Below are positions 23,756 through 36,470 of a DNA stretch of 64,000 nucleotides, piece by piece. Under the pieces are notes generated by a model. It was given only the letters and a program-made list of their open reading frames with translations, made no database searches and was not told the origin of the DNA. Within the stretch, counting starts at the first letter, position 1. Each line of letters starts with the position of its first letter. Source of the DNA: Alopecurus myosuroides. Taxonomy: Eukaryota; Streptophyta; Magnoliopsida; Poales; Poaceae. The position numbers and the translations under genes were made by a program. The DNA lies in NCBI GenBank assembly GCA_028641055.1, contig CM054061.1:62161904-62225903 (forward strand), in the 5' to 3' direction.

Positions 23756-24560
23756 CTCTATTTCCTTTTCGATATCGGAACTCACTACGAGTGGGGGGGG
23801 CAATTGTTGTTTCTGCTCTCTGAGCTGGGAATTTTTTTCCAACCTTCTTTCTCTTCTTTGCATTTCTTAGAATTTCACGGTCATAGTCTGATCTCTGATT
23901 CATCTTATAGTTGGTTGGTTTCTCAAGAAATCCCTTAGTCCATGCTACGTTTTTTTTCATCAAATACCACTTTCTCCTCGGGCTTCTTCGGTGCAAAATG
24001 GGTCTACTTGGATAGCCACGTCCACTATGGTTTGCTCATCAGTCTTGTCATAAGGTCTTATTTCAAGAGGCTTTGGCTCGTTGGGTATCCTCGGCTGCTT
24101 TGGAGTATACTTTCTCTTAGTACTACTAGACATCGCAGGGGTGGCCATGCTCTTCCGCTTTAGCCCCGGAGGTGGAATAGAGGGAGGCGTCGGCTAACGC
24201 GCTAGAGGTGGAATAGGGGTAGGCGTAGGCTGAGGCGCCGGAGGTGGAATAGGGGTAGGCGTCGGCTGGCGCGGCGGAGGTGAAATAGTGGGAGGCATCG
24301 GCTGACGCGCCGAAGGCGACATAGTGGGAGGCGGCGCTAATGCGCCGGAGATGGACTTCGATATGGGGGGAGGTGGGTGGAGTTGAATTCCTGAGAGTCG
24401 ACGGCCTTCGAGCCGAACCTGGAAACTTGATGTAATTCTTTTTCCATAGAATGATTTGGCGCTTCACATCTCGTAGTTTCGTATCCCCTTCAGGTGTAGG
24501 GATGTCAATCTCTAGATCCTCATACCCCTGCACTAGGTGACGACCATGATGTTTCTTTTC
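23756..24560 (-). pseudogene. CACTA second ORF remnant (repeat-rich)
   Basis: Downstream of the transposase in minus orientation are frames resembling the accessory ORF of grass CACTA elements: a basic stretch (VKRQIILWKKNYIKFPG), then Pro-rich 12-residue repeats, then SDYDREILRNAKKRKKVGK and LVVSSDIEKE near the left end. The repeats read as a PTPTPIPPP-type peptide in one frame, while flanking parts are open in others, so the gene is frameshifted. The sequence ends at about 23756 against an LTR fragment. Confidence 0.55.
24169..24349 (-). repeat. 36-bp minisatellite in CACTA ORF
   Basis: About five imperfect copies of a 36-bp unit (GGAGGTGGAATAGGGGTAGG plus 16 bp) are present. 36 bp is 12 codons, so copy-number change keeps frame; the minus strand encodes Pro/Thr-rich repeats. 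Confidence 0.75.
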
Positions 24561-24570
24561 CCTGAAAGAA

Positions 24571-27500
24571 CTATGTGGGTTTTGGTTCGTCGCTTGATGT
24601 ATTTGTTTTATTTTCTTTTCTTTTTCTCGGTTTGGCAGCCATGTACTTCACATAGAAAACCTGAGAAACATCTTTGGCTAGGACGAATAGTTTTCTCTGT
24701 ACCCAAGATTGTTCAGATACACTGTTCTCATCTCGTACAGCTTGTCTACCTTTACCCCGCCTGTCAATTTGACCCATTGGCACCGAAACAAAGGGACTTT
24801 AAAAGAAGGTCCATAGTCAAGTTTTCATATCTCCTCTATGTAAGCATAATATGTGTCCTTTTTCCCATTGTTGTTTGTTGCATCAAAGAGGACACCACTA
24901 TTTTGGTTAGTGCTCTTTTTATCTTAGGCTATCGTGTAAAATGTATTCCCATTTATTCCATACCCTTCGAAAGTCATTATAGTCAAAGATGGTGACTTGT
25001 CCAAGGAGTACAACTCATATCCAACATCCTTGTCATTCATTAAATGTGATTGCAACTAATTGCCGAAAGTCGCCATGTGGAACCGTTAAACAAAGGCGTT
25101 AGTCTGGCCGGGGTTTTGGGAGCGTACAATATTCTTGTGTTCCTCGGTGTACGGAGCCACCAAGATGGAATTTTGTAGAACTGTGTAGTAGGCTTGAGTG
25201 AAAGAATGCCCGTCCATACATATTTTTGATCTCTTTCCATTCGTGTCTTTTCCACTCAGTCTACCCTCATGCCGCGATTGAGGAAGACCAATCGACTTAA
25301 GGTCAGGAACAAAGTTAACACAAACCTTATTGACCTCCTCTGTTCCATAGCCCTCGGTGATGCTTCCTTCTGGCCTAGTACAGTTACGAACATATTTCTT
25401 TAAGACTCCCATGAACCTCTCAAAGGGGAACATATTGTGTAGAAATACAGAACCGGGAATGAAAATCTCTTCCACTAGGTGAACCAGGAGGTGCATCATA
25501 TTATTGAAGAGCGGTGGTGGCAACACCAACTCGAAACTGACAAGACACTGGACCACATCATTCTGTAACCGTGGCAGATCTTATGGATTGATTACCTTCT
25601 GAGAGATTGCATCGAGGAATGCACATAGCTTCACAGTTGGTACTTGAACTTTATCCGGTAGAAGCCCCCTCAATCCAACTGGAAGCAACCGTATCATAAT
25701 CACGTGGCAGTCATGAGACTTCGGGTTTTGGAACTTTTTCTCTGCCATATTTACTATTCCCTTTATATTCGACGAGAAACCAGATGGGACCTTGATACTG
25801 CTCAAGCATTCAAAAAATATTTCCTTCTATGCTTTGGTAAGAACGTAGCTGGCAGGACCTCAAAACCGTTCTGGATGCAGTCCTTCTGTGTCTTTCAAAT
25901 ATTCCTGGTCCTGCCATGCTTCCGGTGTATCTTTTTTCTTCTCATACATGCCCAAGAAGCCTAGCAGGTTCACGCAAAGATTCTTCGTCACATGAATCAC
26001 GTCGATTGCAGAGTAAACCTCCAGGAATTTCAAATAGGGTAGATCCCAAAATATAGATTTCTTCTTCCACATGGGTACGTGTCTGTCAATGTCATTGGAA
26101 CAGATTGTCCGCCAACCCCCTTTCCAAAGATTACTTTTAAATCCTTGACCATATCTATTACATCAGCACCAGTATGTTCTGGAGGCTTCGGACGGTGATC
26201 TGCATGACCGTTAAAATGCTTGCTTTTCTTTCTTACGGGTTGTTGTTTTGGAAAAAATATATGATGCCCCATGTACACATTATTGTTGGTCAAATATATA
26301 CTTTCAGTCTCATCTAAACAGTGTGTGCATGCATTGTATCCCTTGTTTGACTGTCCTCTAAGGTTACTAAGAGCAGGCCAATCATCGATGCTACGAAAAA
26401 AAACGCTCGTAGGTCAAATGGATCTTGCTTGTGCTCATCCCAGACACGTACACCAGGTTCGTCCAACAAATATAAAATTTCATCAACTAATGGCCTCAGG
26501 TACACATCAATGTCGTTCTCGGGTTGCTTCGGGCCTTGGATGAGCACTGACATCATAATAAACTTCCGCTTCATGCACAACCAAGGAGGAAGGTTATAGA
26601 TACATAGAGTCACGGGCTAAGTGCTATGGCTGGAGCTCTTCTCACCAAAAGGATTCATGCCATCTGTACTTAGACCAAACCTTAAATTCCTTGCGTCACC
26701 TCCAAAATCTTTGAACTCTCCATCGATATTTCTCCACTCTGACCCATCAGCGGGGTGTCTCAACATCCTGTCTGACTTATGTTCCTCTTTGTGCCATCGT
26801 AACAACTTGGCATGGAGCTCTGCTCACCAAAAGGATTCATGCCATATGTACTTAGACCAAACCTTAAATTCCTCGTGTCACCTCCGAAATATTTGAACTC
26901 TCCGTCGATATTTCTCCACTCCGACCCATCAGCGGGGTGTCTCAACATCCCGTCTCACTTACGTTCCTCTTTGTGCCATCGCAACAACTTTGCATGCTCT
27001 TTGTTTCTGAACAAACGTTTCAACCATGGTATTATAGGAGCATACCACATCACCTTGGGAGTAACCCTCATCCGAGGGGGGTTGCCCTCAACATCACCAG
27101 GGTCATCTCGTCTGATCTTATACCGCAATGAAGTGCATACCAGGCATGCATTAAAATTCTCGTACTCCGGACCGCGGTATAGGATGCAGTCATTAGGCAT
27201 GCATGTATCTTCTGAACCACTAAATCTAGAGCGCAGAGAACCTTCTTTTCTTCGTACATACTGGCGGGAAATTCGTTCTCCTTTGGAAGCATATTCTTCA
27301 TAATTTTCAACAACTTATCGGATAAATCGGACTCTGCGTTCCATTGCAGCAATTCCAGTGTGCTATCCAGCTTTTTCAGACCATTTTCACAAGTTGGGTA
27401 TCACAGTCTCTCCATGCAGCAGCAATGGTCCGACCAAGATCATCAACGGGCTCATCATGTGCCTTTTCTTTAGCTTCCCCCATGAAAGTATCACCGTATT

Positions 27501-27645
27501 CAGGGGGTAGTTTTCATCATCCTCTTCTTCTTCATTCTCTTCCATTATAAACCTTATCTCTCTTTGTTTGGTCGAGAAATTATAGCTGGGCATGAAACCA
27601 GACCGAAACAGGTGGATGTGAAGGATCTTTGAGTCACAGTAATCA
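24571..27645 (-). pseudogene. CACTA TNP2-type transposase, main part, multiply broken
   Basis: TNP2 binds and cuts the transposon ends. Read right to left: an N-terminal piece with LHIHLFRSGFM and an acidic run (27620-27480); a domain with KKVLCALDLVVQKIHAC; KIRRDDPGDVEG and MWYAPIIPWLKRLFRNKEH (27150-27000); the catalytic-domain stretch WLCMKRKFIMMSVLIQGPKQ, YLRPLVDEILYL and GVRVWDEHKQDPFDLRAFF (26600-26380); DVIHVTKNLCVNLLGFLG (26010-25950); SGFSSNIKGIVNMAEKKF; the FPFERFMGVLKKYVRN block (25450-25390); MDGHSFTQAYYTVLQNS (25220-25150); and a C-terminal FVLAKDVSQVFYVK (24690-24640). Several frameshifts and stops and a 182-bp duplication split these segments. Introns may account for some gaps. 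Confidence 0.8.
26632..26995 (-). repeat. 182-bp tandem duplication inside TNP2
   Basis: Copies at 26632-26813 and 26814-26995 start GGAGCTCT and end GCAT. They differ at roughly 13 positions. 182 is not a multiple of three, so the duplication shifts the transposase frame. Confidence 0.88.
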
Positions 27646-27650
27646 TTATG

Positions 27651-30600
27651 TGCGGTGAACCAGCACACCACTGCATGTGTAGTGCGCAAGTTGTTGACAT
27701 AATACTCACAAAAGGACTTATTCGTGAATATTACATCCCTCAGAGTGGTACAACAGAAACATAGCAGGTACAAGCAAAGCTATAGAATACAAACTTCATT
27801 ACAAAATCTCGAGAATCTCTTTGATGAATCAAAGAAGATCTCATGCAAACGAAATATCAGAAGAAGCGATTTGAAGCTCCAAGCTGGAGAATAACTCTAG
27901 CTCTGAACATAATCCACTGCCGCTGATGTCAGCCCTAATCTATGTCTTGTGAGAATCTAAGTCCATGAATGGTCTCCTCCTTCAACTAGGTAGCTTGTCC
28001 TCCACCAACTTTGTTGATGACGTTGCTTCATCGGTTACGTAGTATAAGACTCCTCATAGCTTCATGAGATAGCGATGGTTTCCTGATAAAGACTTCCTTA
28101 AGAGCTTCAACTCTAAGCAAGGGGTCAAACGGGAATGAATGAGTAACGATCGTTACTCAACAAGTTCATAATATACAGTGGGTAGTACGATGCACTATCT
28201 ACAGCTTTAGACTTGAAAGGGTCATAAGCTAATGCAAGGTTTTTGAAAATCTTTCTTCAAGAGGTTGCTTTTAATTTGGAAAACTATGCCCGCCAGACCA
28301 TCACAGGACTATAACTGCATGGAGTTGCCTTTCCTGTAGCATTCGCAGCTCCTTCCTGGAACAGGGGGTAACATGCCACATCCTTTTACACTCTGCACAG
28401 GTGTGTTACTTTACCCATAGGCGATCAAGACCATGTTGCACAACCAGGCACGCGTTCCTGTCCACACCCACTTAGGTGCAGGGCCACGTTGTTGATCCAA
28501 ACCAAACCATGCTTCTCCGCAGAACACATGCCTACCCATTTCTGCCACGCAGGTTTAACCCCTGATTCTACCCCTCATGATAGATATTCTGGCGCCCCGG
28601 GTAGACCATCATAGAACCTAGAGTCCGTGGGAATTAAGGGATCCCACCCATGTGAATGTAGTCCTGCAAGACCTACAACGATCGGCTCTGGCAGCCCGTT
28701 GACATGTCAACGGGAAAAGATCATAGCTGGCTTACTCGCCCCATACAAGACCCATGGTTAACGCGATATTTATGGCGCACCGAGTTCTGACGGCATTTAT
28801 GGTTAAGTCCTAGGTAATACTTTCCCATGTAGATGGAACCTTCCTTTGACCTATTCATCTTACCATGGTTCCATCCGCCCACCAAACAGAACACTAGCAC
28901 TCAGGTAGTCATTCAATTAGTCATATTATTATAGAAAATAGGATCATGCATTCTTTTGAGAATAGGTGGTATTAGGATAGGGTTTTTGAAAATAGTTATT
29001 AGAAAATATTTCAGAGGACATGAGTAAGTGATGAACTTTCCTGAGATTGAAATAAAAATAATAAGCAATGTCTTCGGGTTCGAGGGTCGCGTAGAAAATC
29101 CCGAGATCTGAAAGATAGCAAAGTAGTCCCAGTAAGGACTACTCAAAACACTGGCAAGATGATACATTCATAGTAATGATATGCATCGCGAAATACCTGG
29201 GAAAACACTCCAGCTTACAAGTCTAAACTACGTCTGATACGTTATCTTGAATACATTGGTTTTAGGTGACTTACGATTGTTTTATTACTTGTGGTGATGA
29301 TGTTGTTGCTTCTCTTAGACTTACATGTATTTCACTTTTATTTAACAAACAATTTTTATAATGTTTAAGCAGAAGTATTTATTACTTAGTTAGGCACTAA
29401 GACAGTACCACATGGAAAACAATTATTGAAAAGATAACAAACATATTTTCTTCAATGCTGTTGAAAAGTGTAGAGCTAAGACAAAGGAATTGGAGTGATT
29501 ACATAATACAATCAACACTATCAACTTTTAATTTGTTAATGACTTTTTATGAGAGTTTAGGAGTGTGAAAACATGAGGTTTTATTAATAAGGAAGATAAT
29601 GGTGTGGTAGTTATTTTTGGTTATAATAAAACATGATAGAATTCTATTATACTTTTAGAAACAAGTTCATAATTTAAACAAAAAAATTATGTTTCTCATA
29701 TTTTGTTTGAATTTTTTTATCTTTAATTTGGTATAACATTTTAAGCTTTCTCAAAATATTTGAATAAGTTATCAATTTCTTACTTTGAAATGAATTAATT
29801 GACTAAGGAAAATATTGCACAGATGAAAACTTGTTCAAATTACTTTTAAAGTATCATAGATGAGTTGCATTTCTCATCTTGAACAATTTAGTATATAACT
29901 TGTATTTTTCTGATTTATTGAATTAATTATTATTTTTCTCAATTTTTTAATGAATTAATTTAAATTCTAAATAATTCAAATTTAAACGTCATCAAACATT
30001 TTTGAAAATTTTCATAAATAGATAGCTTTTATTTTTATGATCATGTATATATTTTATTTACATTTTTCTGATAAGTATTTTAAAAGTTATTGAATTATTA
30101 AGTTTAATTGATTTTCTAGTTTATTTAAATTGACAGGTGGGTCCCATCTGTTATATTCGATTTTAATTCAAAAAGAAAAAAGGAAAGGAATATGACTTCA
30201 TGATGACGTCATGGTTGCGTCATCCACATAGAGGATTCTCTCTGTTGGCTACCAATCTATCGATTTACCACGAATTGGTGCAATTCGTTGGTACCATAGG
30301 ACATAGGAGTTCACGGCAAGTGTGGGGGTGCCGGTGGTGTGAACAAATGGTCATCGGAGCAGCTCCGGCGAGCATGAACACGGCGGATGGCGGCGGTCGA
30401 CGGTGCTACGGCGAAATCGGAAGCGATTGACAAAACGGAAGGCACTTTAGTGCTCAACAGGTTACCAGGAGCGCGGTGGTGTGGACGGTGAAGCACGACG
30501 TGGGCTCTAGTGATGGCGGTGTCCAAGATTGGCCGGTGTCCGGAGTTGAAGACGACGGCAAATTCATCGACTCCTGAGCTTCCCAGCTGGCGTGCCTTCA

Positions 30601-33600
30601 CGAGGAGGTCGAGTATTACCTAACGCATCTCCCTGTGGCCTTAGCTGCTCCAGTGGTGGCCGGAGTGGACGGCGACGAGTGGTGGCCGTCGGGTTAGGGT
30701 TAGAGTTTGGTTTCGGGTCAGAGTTATAGAGAGAGGGGGCAAACGATCGAGCGAGAGAGAGATGGAGTAGAGAGAAGGGGCACGGCCTCTCTGCTCTTAT
30801 CCTCGATGAGGTAGCAGGCATGCAGGAGGTGGCCTTACAGCATCGGCGGTGGCGACACGCACACTACCGTCCTGGAGGAAGACAAAAGGGGATTTGTTTC
30901 CCCATAACCCCCTGAGGAAAGTACAAATTTACACATAGGCCCTTCTATTTAAAGAAACTGATTAGAAAACATTGTTTTTCTGGGATTTTTTGGAAACATA
31001 AAAATTATTAAAAATTATTTTTGAACTCCTTATTAGAAATGCAACCTCACCATGTTTTGGTTTGGTTAAATTGATTAGAATTTTATTTCTTAACTTAGGG
31101 TGCTAAATTAAGTGGTTTTGTTGTTTTCTTTCAATTTGATTTCAAATGGACTCAAAATTCTTTTAGGCATAATCAACATGAGCACACACAACAATCATGT
31201 GATTAACATAGTGGTGTGTTTCAAAATTGAATAATTTTGATACAAGTCCTATAGGAAACAATTAGTAAAACTACTTAGTAGTGTTTCTATGCATTGTAAT
31301 GAAAATCACCCAATAGGGAATTTATTCCATGACATACCAAATGGTGTTGGGTAATAAATGGATTTGTTTTCCTTTGTGTGGCTTTGTTATTTTCATATTT
31401 GAGGTTCTTATCAAGTCTGATGGACATTTCCTTATGTTGTGTGTAAGCCATGTTTTGATATATAAGTACTTGATGAGGTGTACATGAGTGGCTTAGGCTC
31501 ACATTGATACACAAATATCAAGAGACTATATGTTTGTTTTCCAACCTTGTTTACAAGTATGGATATTATCAAATGTTGTTTTTATAAATGTAATCATTTA
31601 CATGTTGGTGTATGGATGAATTCTTATTATTATACATTTGTCTTATGGATGGGAAGGATTTGATAATTGCTTCCATTAAGGATATTATTATGTGTTCCTC
31701 ACCTATGATGAGCTTGACAAGGATTAGAGATTCTACATACTAATTTTTCCTAATGATACATTGGATAATGTCTTATTATCCCTTACTGATGCAGTGTTGC
31801 TTCTTGTGGTCTTCTGTTGCCTGAGGTACTTGTCTCTAGTTTCCACTAGTCTTCAAATACTGCCTTTGTCACTTGCAAGTAAGATCATCTCTTGGATTAC
31901 CTAAGTATTTTCTCTCCCTTATTGGTCTCTTGACTTCATAAATTCATCACTAGAGCTTATAGGATATCTGGACTGGTTCCCATATACTAACTTCGGTAGC
32001 AAACTGCATCTCCTAGTGAAATGCATTCACTTGATTCAATATCCATTTCATTTATGGGTTGTAATTGTGATTCATATTATCTTACTGAAACACAAGCGTT
32101 TAAATGCTTATAGGAATATTTTGTTCACAAGTTTGATATGACCTTGTAGCCAAATTATTCTTATATAACACCAAACACCTGGATTTCAACATGTTTCCAT
32201 TTTTCTTCCTTATCTTGGTTTCTTTCTTACTTAGAACTTGCATGTGTTGCTTAACTTATAATGTGGTTTATTATTTCTTAGTGTTATTCTTTCTCTTGGT
32301 TGATTGTAAAAGAAATGTTTGTGCAGTTTATGACATCAATTAGCCTTAAGCATATGAGAAGAATTTGTTAACAAGGTAGCTAGTCTTGCCTCCAAATTAC
32401 TATTCATATACAAAAGGCTGAGATGTACTAGGTTATATGATCTTATGTTGTTTGTGTATGACACTCAATTGTTTGAGTATACAAAAGTGATATGTTAACA
32501 ATGTCTAGAAACTTCTTACCAAACTACTTCTGTATAACACTAACATTGGAATATCACACTATTTCTTGAGGAATTAATAAGATCAGATTAAGGTATAAGA
32601 GTTTCCAAATACTCTTATGATAGATTGAAATAACACTTCTAGATCACTCTAAAGAATCCTTCTGTAGACCTTCTTGTCGGAGTTCCTCCTTTCTTGTGGG
32701 TTGTATGTCTTTCAAAATGACTTCAAGAATGTTGGGAAGCAAGAAAATAAGATATTATAGACAAAGTAACAGGATGGTCTAGAAAAGGTAGAAAGATCTG
32801 GATTAAGAGTTAGTTAAGCTTTTATTATCCTTCCATATGCTTCTCATTTTATTTTCCATAAGATATATACTTATTTCATATATGTTTTGTTTTACTTAGC
32901 TATCAATTCAATTCCCCTAATAGAGGTTATAATTTGTTGTTATTCCATTAATGGTATGTAAAGATACTTTAGTTGTTGAAAGTTGATTTGGATAGAAATG
33001 TGGAGTGTTTGTGGAATGATGAATTAAGATAGTAAGTTGATTAAATGGTTTCTTGATGTGTTGAGATCTCATATGCTCACTTGTAGAATACCAATTAGAC
33101 AATTAGCATATGAAGGTTATTGGAGACATTCTTCCTTTGTAGAATACCAATGAGACAATTAGCATACTTTGTATTCTTCTTTTGTAATCGGTGTCATGCA
33201 TAATGCAGACATAGAGGTTCGGGAAGATCATATGTAATGATCAAGGTTTAGTACTAGTTTAAGAAGGGTTGTTTCATCTTTTAAATGCTTCCTTTCTTGT
33301 TGATGAGATATGTACATATTTCATAAATATGTTATTAATGATAATTAAGTCATTTCCATCATTTGTGTTCTATCAAACCTTTGTTATTCACTTGTAAAGG
33401 CTTACTTAATAGTTAGTAGATAATTTATAAAGAGTTCATGTTTAGAGAATATAATTTATCTTCTGATGAGATGGTTCAATTGTGCATTACTATCCTGTGG
33501 AAGTGTGCTCATAAGTTAAGTGGTTTGGATACTCACCCCTCTTTTAGTTCCTAATACCTAGTGAATTATTCCAAGTCACTTATAGACTTGTGGTTAAGGT

Positions 33601-33866
33601 TGTTGAGAGTTTGTGCTTGGTCATAACCAATTATGGTTTGTATCATCAAATGATTTGGTTTGTAGAGATACTATGTTATAAAGATCACTCCAAATGTACT
33701 CGTGACCAGATGATCTAGACCTAATTCATCATGGCAAGTGAAGCATTGGTCACTTTGCTTCATTTAAACTTTCGCGCCAAAATTTCTCGTATTTTTAGAT
33801 GCATCCTTTGCAAATGCACATATTATATTTTGATCCTTATAACTTCCCAAACACTGGGATGTTACA
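27651..33866 (-). repeat. G3: 6.2-kb solo LTR of a gypsy element inside the CACTA transposase
   Basis: On the minus strand it runs from TGTAACATCCCA (33866), the same 12-bp start as the G1 LTR, to CACCGCA (27651). Flanks are TTATG (27646-27650) and TTTTG (33867-33871), a 5-bp duplication with one mismatch. Removing it restores the transposase peptide KNQ-N-DYCDSK. Inside are a GC-rich island (30200-30880), a TGACGTCA cluster, long AT-rich tracts, and a 28-bp near-repeat at about 33082 and 33137. No PBS, second LTR or coding sequence is visible, so it is best read as a solo LTR; 6.2 kb is large and may include smaller insertions. Confidence 0.65.
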
Positions 33867-33871
33867 TTTTG

Positions 33872-34006
33872 ATTCTTACAAACACTACATGGACAAAATA
33901 CAAAACCATTACGCTTGTTCGCATCAGCCACACGAAAGAAATCATTCACGCCATTAATGAACTCGATAGATCGTTGGTCAGTATCGTACATCCATTCTCG
34001 CTGCAT
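33872..34006 (-). pseudogene. CACTA transposase, N-terminal part (transposon-associated domain)
   Basis: Minus-strand frame beginning MQREWMYDTDQRS and containing FVFCPCSVCKNQ. This is the Cys-containing N-terminal domain found in plant CACTA transposases. It is cut after KNQ by the LTR at 27651-33866. The next residues (DYCDSKILHIHLF) resume at 27645 and below, which fixes the insertion point. Confidence 0.75.
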
Positions 34007-34319
34007 CCTGCGCTATTGTATAAGTATAATAAACGCAATCACGATGCTCAAATTAGTCTTTAGGTTTAGGTGCTAACCTCTTGGAACACTCCAATAGAAG
34101 AGGCGACACCAAGTCTTCACCAATCGTGGAGAAAATAGGGCTGAAATCGATCTCGGTGGTGAAAAACAGAGAAGATCAAAGAAGCTAACTAGCTCGGGAA
34201 TTTCATCGAACACCTCTAGTGCATACGAAATGAAAAACAAAGTAGCACACACCTCCCACCTCCAAAATGGAAAAAAAATTAAAAATGGAGCAGAGGGAAG
34301 AGCTAACGCCTGTTATATA

Positions 34320-34570
34320 GGAACATAGGACCTCTAGTCCCGGTTCGTAACACAGCCCGTGACTAGAGGTTCTCGTACCTGTCAGAACGAGGCCAGAACC
34401 CTCTAGTCCCGGGCCGTGTTACGAGACGGGACTAGAGGTCCCGTTCGGACCGGGACTAGCTCGCCCGAGTATTTTCTTACGATTGAGAGCGATGGAACCG
34501 GAGCACTAGTCCCGGTTCGTAATGCAACCGAGACTAATGCTCTGGACCAAAGCCCTTCTCTCTACTAGTG
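34320..34570 (-). repeat. CACTA subterminal repeats and terminal inverted repeat
   Basis: Copies of CTAGTCCCGG and its complement in both orientations (34331-34346, 34405-34440, 34505-34520) lead to the terminal CTTCTCTCTACTAGTG (34555-34570). This is the usual transposase-binding end structure. Confidence 0.8.
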
Positions 34571-35249
34571 TCACATTATAATTTTATTTTGGCGACATAA
34601 ACTTGAAGCAACATAAAACATGATAGTCATCAAACATAACGAGAGAGACATATGAATGCTTTTATTTCCGAGTGTACTCGACGGTTAGCGTAGCGGTGCG
34701 TATCACAAGTTCAAAACCTTGACATTCATTTCGTGGGAGGTACTTATATAAAAGCAAGAAAGTATTATCAAGAGAACAAATCTACTTTTGAATAGATCTG
34801 GTAAGCGCAACAACAAAAATTAGAGAACCTGCATGTGCCTTTGAAACCTACTACCTAAAAACTACATAGATATCAGTCGAGATGCAAATCACTATATGGC
34901 AATACAGACAAAAAGTGTGAACCTCTCACCAATCGGTTGTTACCAACTTATAATGTTATCTTGCATATGTTATCGCATACATTTTTTCAGCCAATACTCA
35001 CCAAAGCATTTTGGTTATAGCAAAGTCAGGGTCCTTTTAGTTCCACATAAAGAAGTCAATAAACCCCAATATATTGTCATCTCGGGTGTAGTTAGACTTA
35101 CAAACGCAACACTAAAAACTCTATAGATGAGTAAACATGAAAATTGTTGTGAATAGAACCGACAAGATATGAAACGGTTGTAAATGAGCAAAAGAAAAAG
35201 GTTTGATAGAGTAACAACATAAGCACGTGCATAATGAAAGAAGATAAAT
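34571..35249 (+). other. No gene seen; AT-rich intergenic sequence
   Basis: Right flank of the CACTA element, beginning TCA (candidate 3-bp target copy). Only short frames, with no recognisable repeat boundaries. Confidence 0.4.
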
Positions 35250-35635
35250 ACCGGGAAATCTGCTTTGGCTCACCTGTACACCTAAAAACGATTTTCCCCG
35301 TATTTTTAGATGCATGCTTCGTTTCAAATGTCAAAAAATTACAAACAAAAGTTTTGGGTGTACACCTGGACATTTTATGTTTGCACGCAAAGTTCCGTGG
35401 AAAGTAGATATTTTTTTGCTGATGGTGTACAAATAGAATTTTTGGTTCTCCAAAATGAGTTTTCACGAGACATTTGTTATCTTTTTTGCACAAGTCACTA
35501 AAAATGTCTTTTCTCCATAAAAATATGTGTACAAATATAGAATGTCAGGTTGTACCCAAAATTTTTGTTCCAATTTTCTGACATTCTAAAATACAATTTC
35601 CGTAACGGGTGCATTTATACCTATGTATCAAAACA
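35250..35635 (+). repeat. Possible MITE-like or small DNA element
   Basis: The segment runs from TTGGCTCACCTGTACACCT to GGGTGCATTTATACCTATG. The ends are loosely inverted, and the interior has the short-word texture of a non-coding DNA element. There is no clear target duplication. Confidence 0.3.
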
Positions 35636-36470
35636 AATAGTGAGATTCACATAGAGAAACAATACGGCCGAAACGGTAAGGAGGGGACCTTTTCTAAAGA
35701 AGTGAGTAGAAAGAGGGGAAATGAAATATTCAAGAGGGGACCACTCTTATTTATCCCTCCTTTTCTCTCTCATCTATCCTTGAGGGTTGCCCGCGCATCC
35801 TTCCCGGGTCGGCCCGAGGCCTCAGTGGTTGGCATCGCCGGTTGGAGATGGATGAGGACGGACGCCATTGTGGTTAGGTTGTATAGTAGAGTCAGATCTG
35901 GAGTGTTTTCTCTAGTGTTCATTGATGTGCAACTCCGTTGGCGGGAGCTATTGCAAGTGGCAAAGCTGGGGCAAGAGATCTTCGAAAATAAGGTCGCCCT
36001 TCGCGTCTTTTTTAGTTGCACGGGGCAGTGGTGGTGGTGCATCTTAGCCCGGCTTCCATGGAGGAAGAGGGTTTTTGAGAATGCTGCTACGGGCTCTTCA
36101 AATGAGTGTCGCCATCTCCGGTCTAAAGGTTTCCAGGTTCATCTTCCTCGATCGGACGGCCGTGGGGGCGAGGAAGAGGGAAAGAAAATATGTTGCTCAA
36201 CGATGTTGGTTGGTGCATAGAGAGCTTGGCTTTGTTGGTTTCGTGTTTACCTGATGTTGTGGTGATTCCCAAGTCGTGGCGCCGTTTGGCCACGACTATC
36301 TATGCCTAGAAGGGTGGTCGTGTCGTGCCTCATTGTTGTGGAGGCTCGAGCCTCTTTCCCCTCCGGGTTGTGAGGATGTTCCACTGCCTGAGTGTGGCAA
36401 TCTTCATTGTTGTTAATCCAAGTGGTCTCGTCCGCGGCGTCGGCAGCGGTGGCTACTCTTGAAGGCACTA
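35636..36470 (+). other. Unassigned GC-richer repeat-like region
   Basis: A 203-codon frame (35609-36220) has low-complexity composition and no domain I recognise. I do not call it a gene. Confidence 0.35.

Larger units (their letters stand above)
23756..34570 (-). mobile_element. CACTA (En/Spm) DNA transposon, decayed
   Basis: The right end at 34570 reads, on the minus strand, CACTAGTAGAGAGAAGGGC, a CACTA terminal inverted repeat. Next to it lie subterminal repeats based on CTAGTCCCGG (34320-34540). Transposase exon 1 is at 34006-33872, the rest of the TNP2-type transposase is at 27645-24571, and a second ORF remnant is at 24560-23756. The left terminus is missing and the sequence stops against an LTR fragment. 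A 6.2-kb LTR insertion separates exon 1 from the rest. Tandem duplication, stops and frameshifts make it inactive. Confidence 0.82.

Noticed and set aside
35609..36220. 203-codon frame upstream of NRPC7
   Set aside because: No domain, odd composition and no splice or promoter context; probably repeat-derived.
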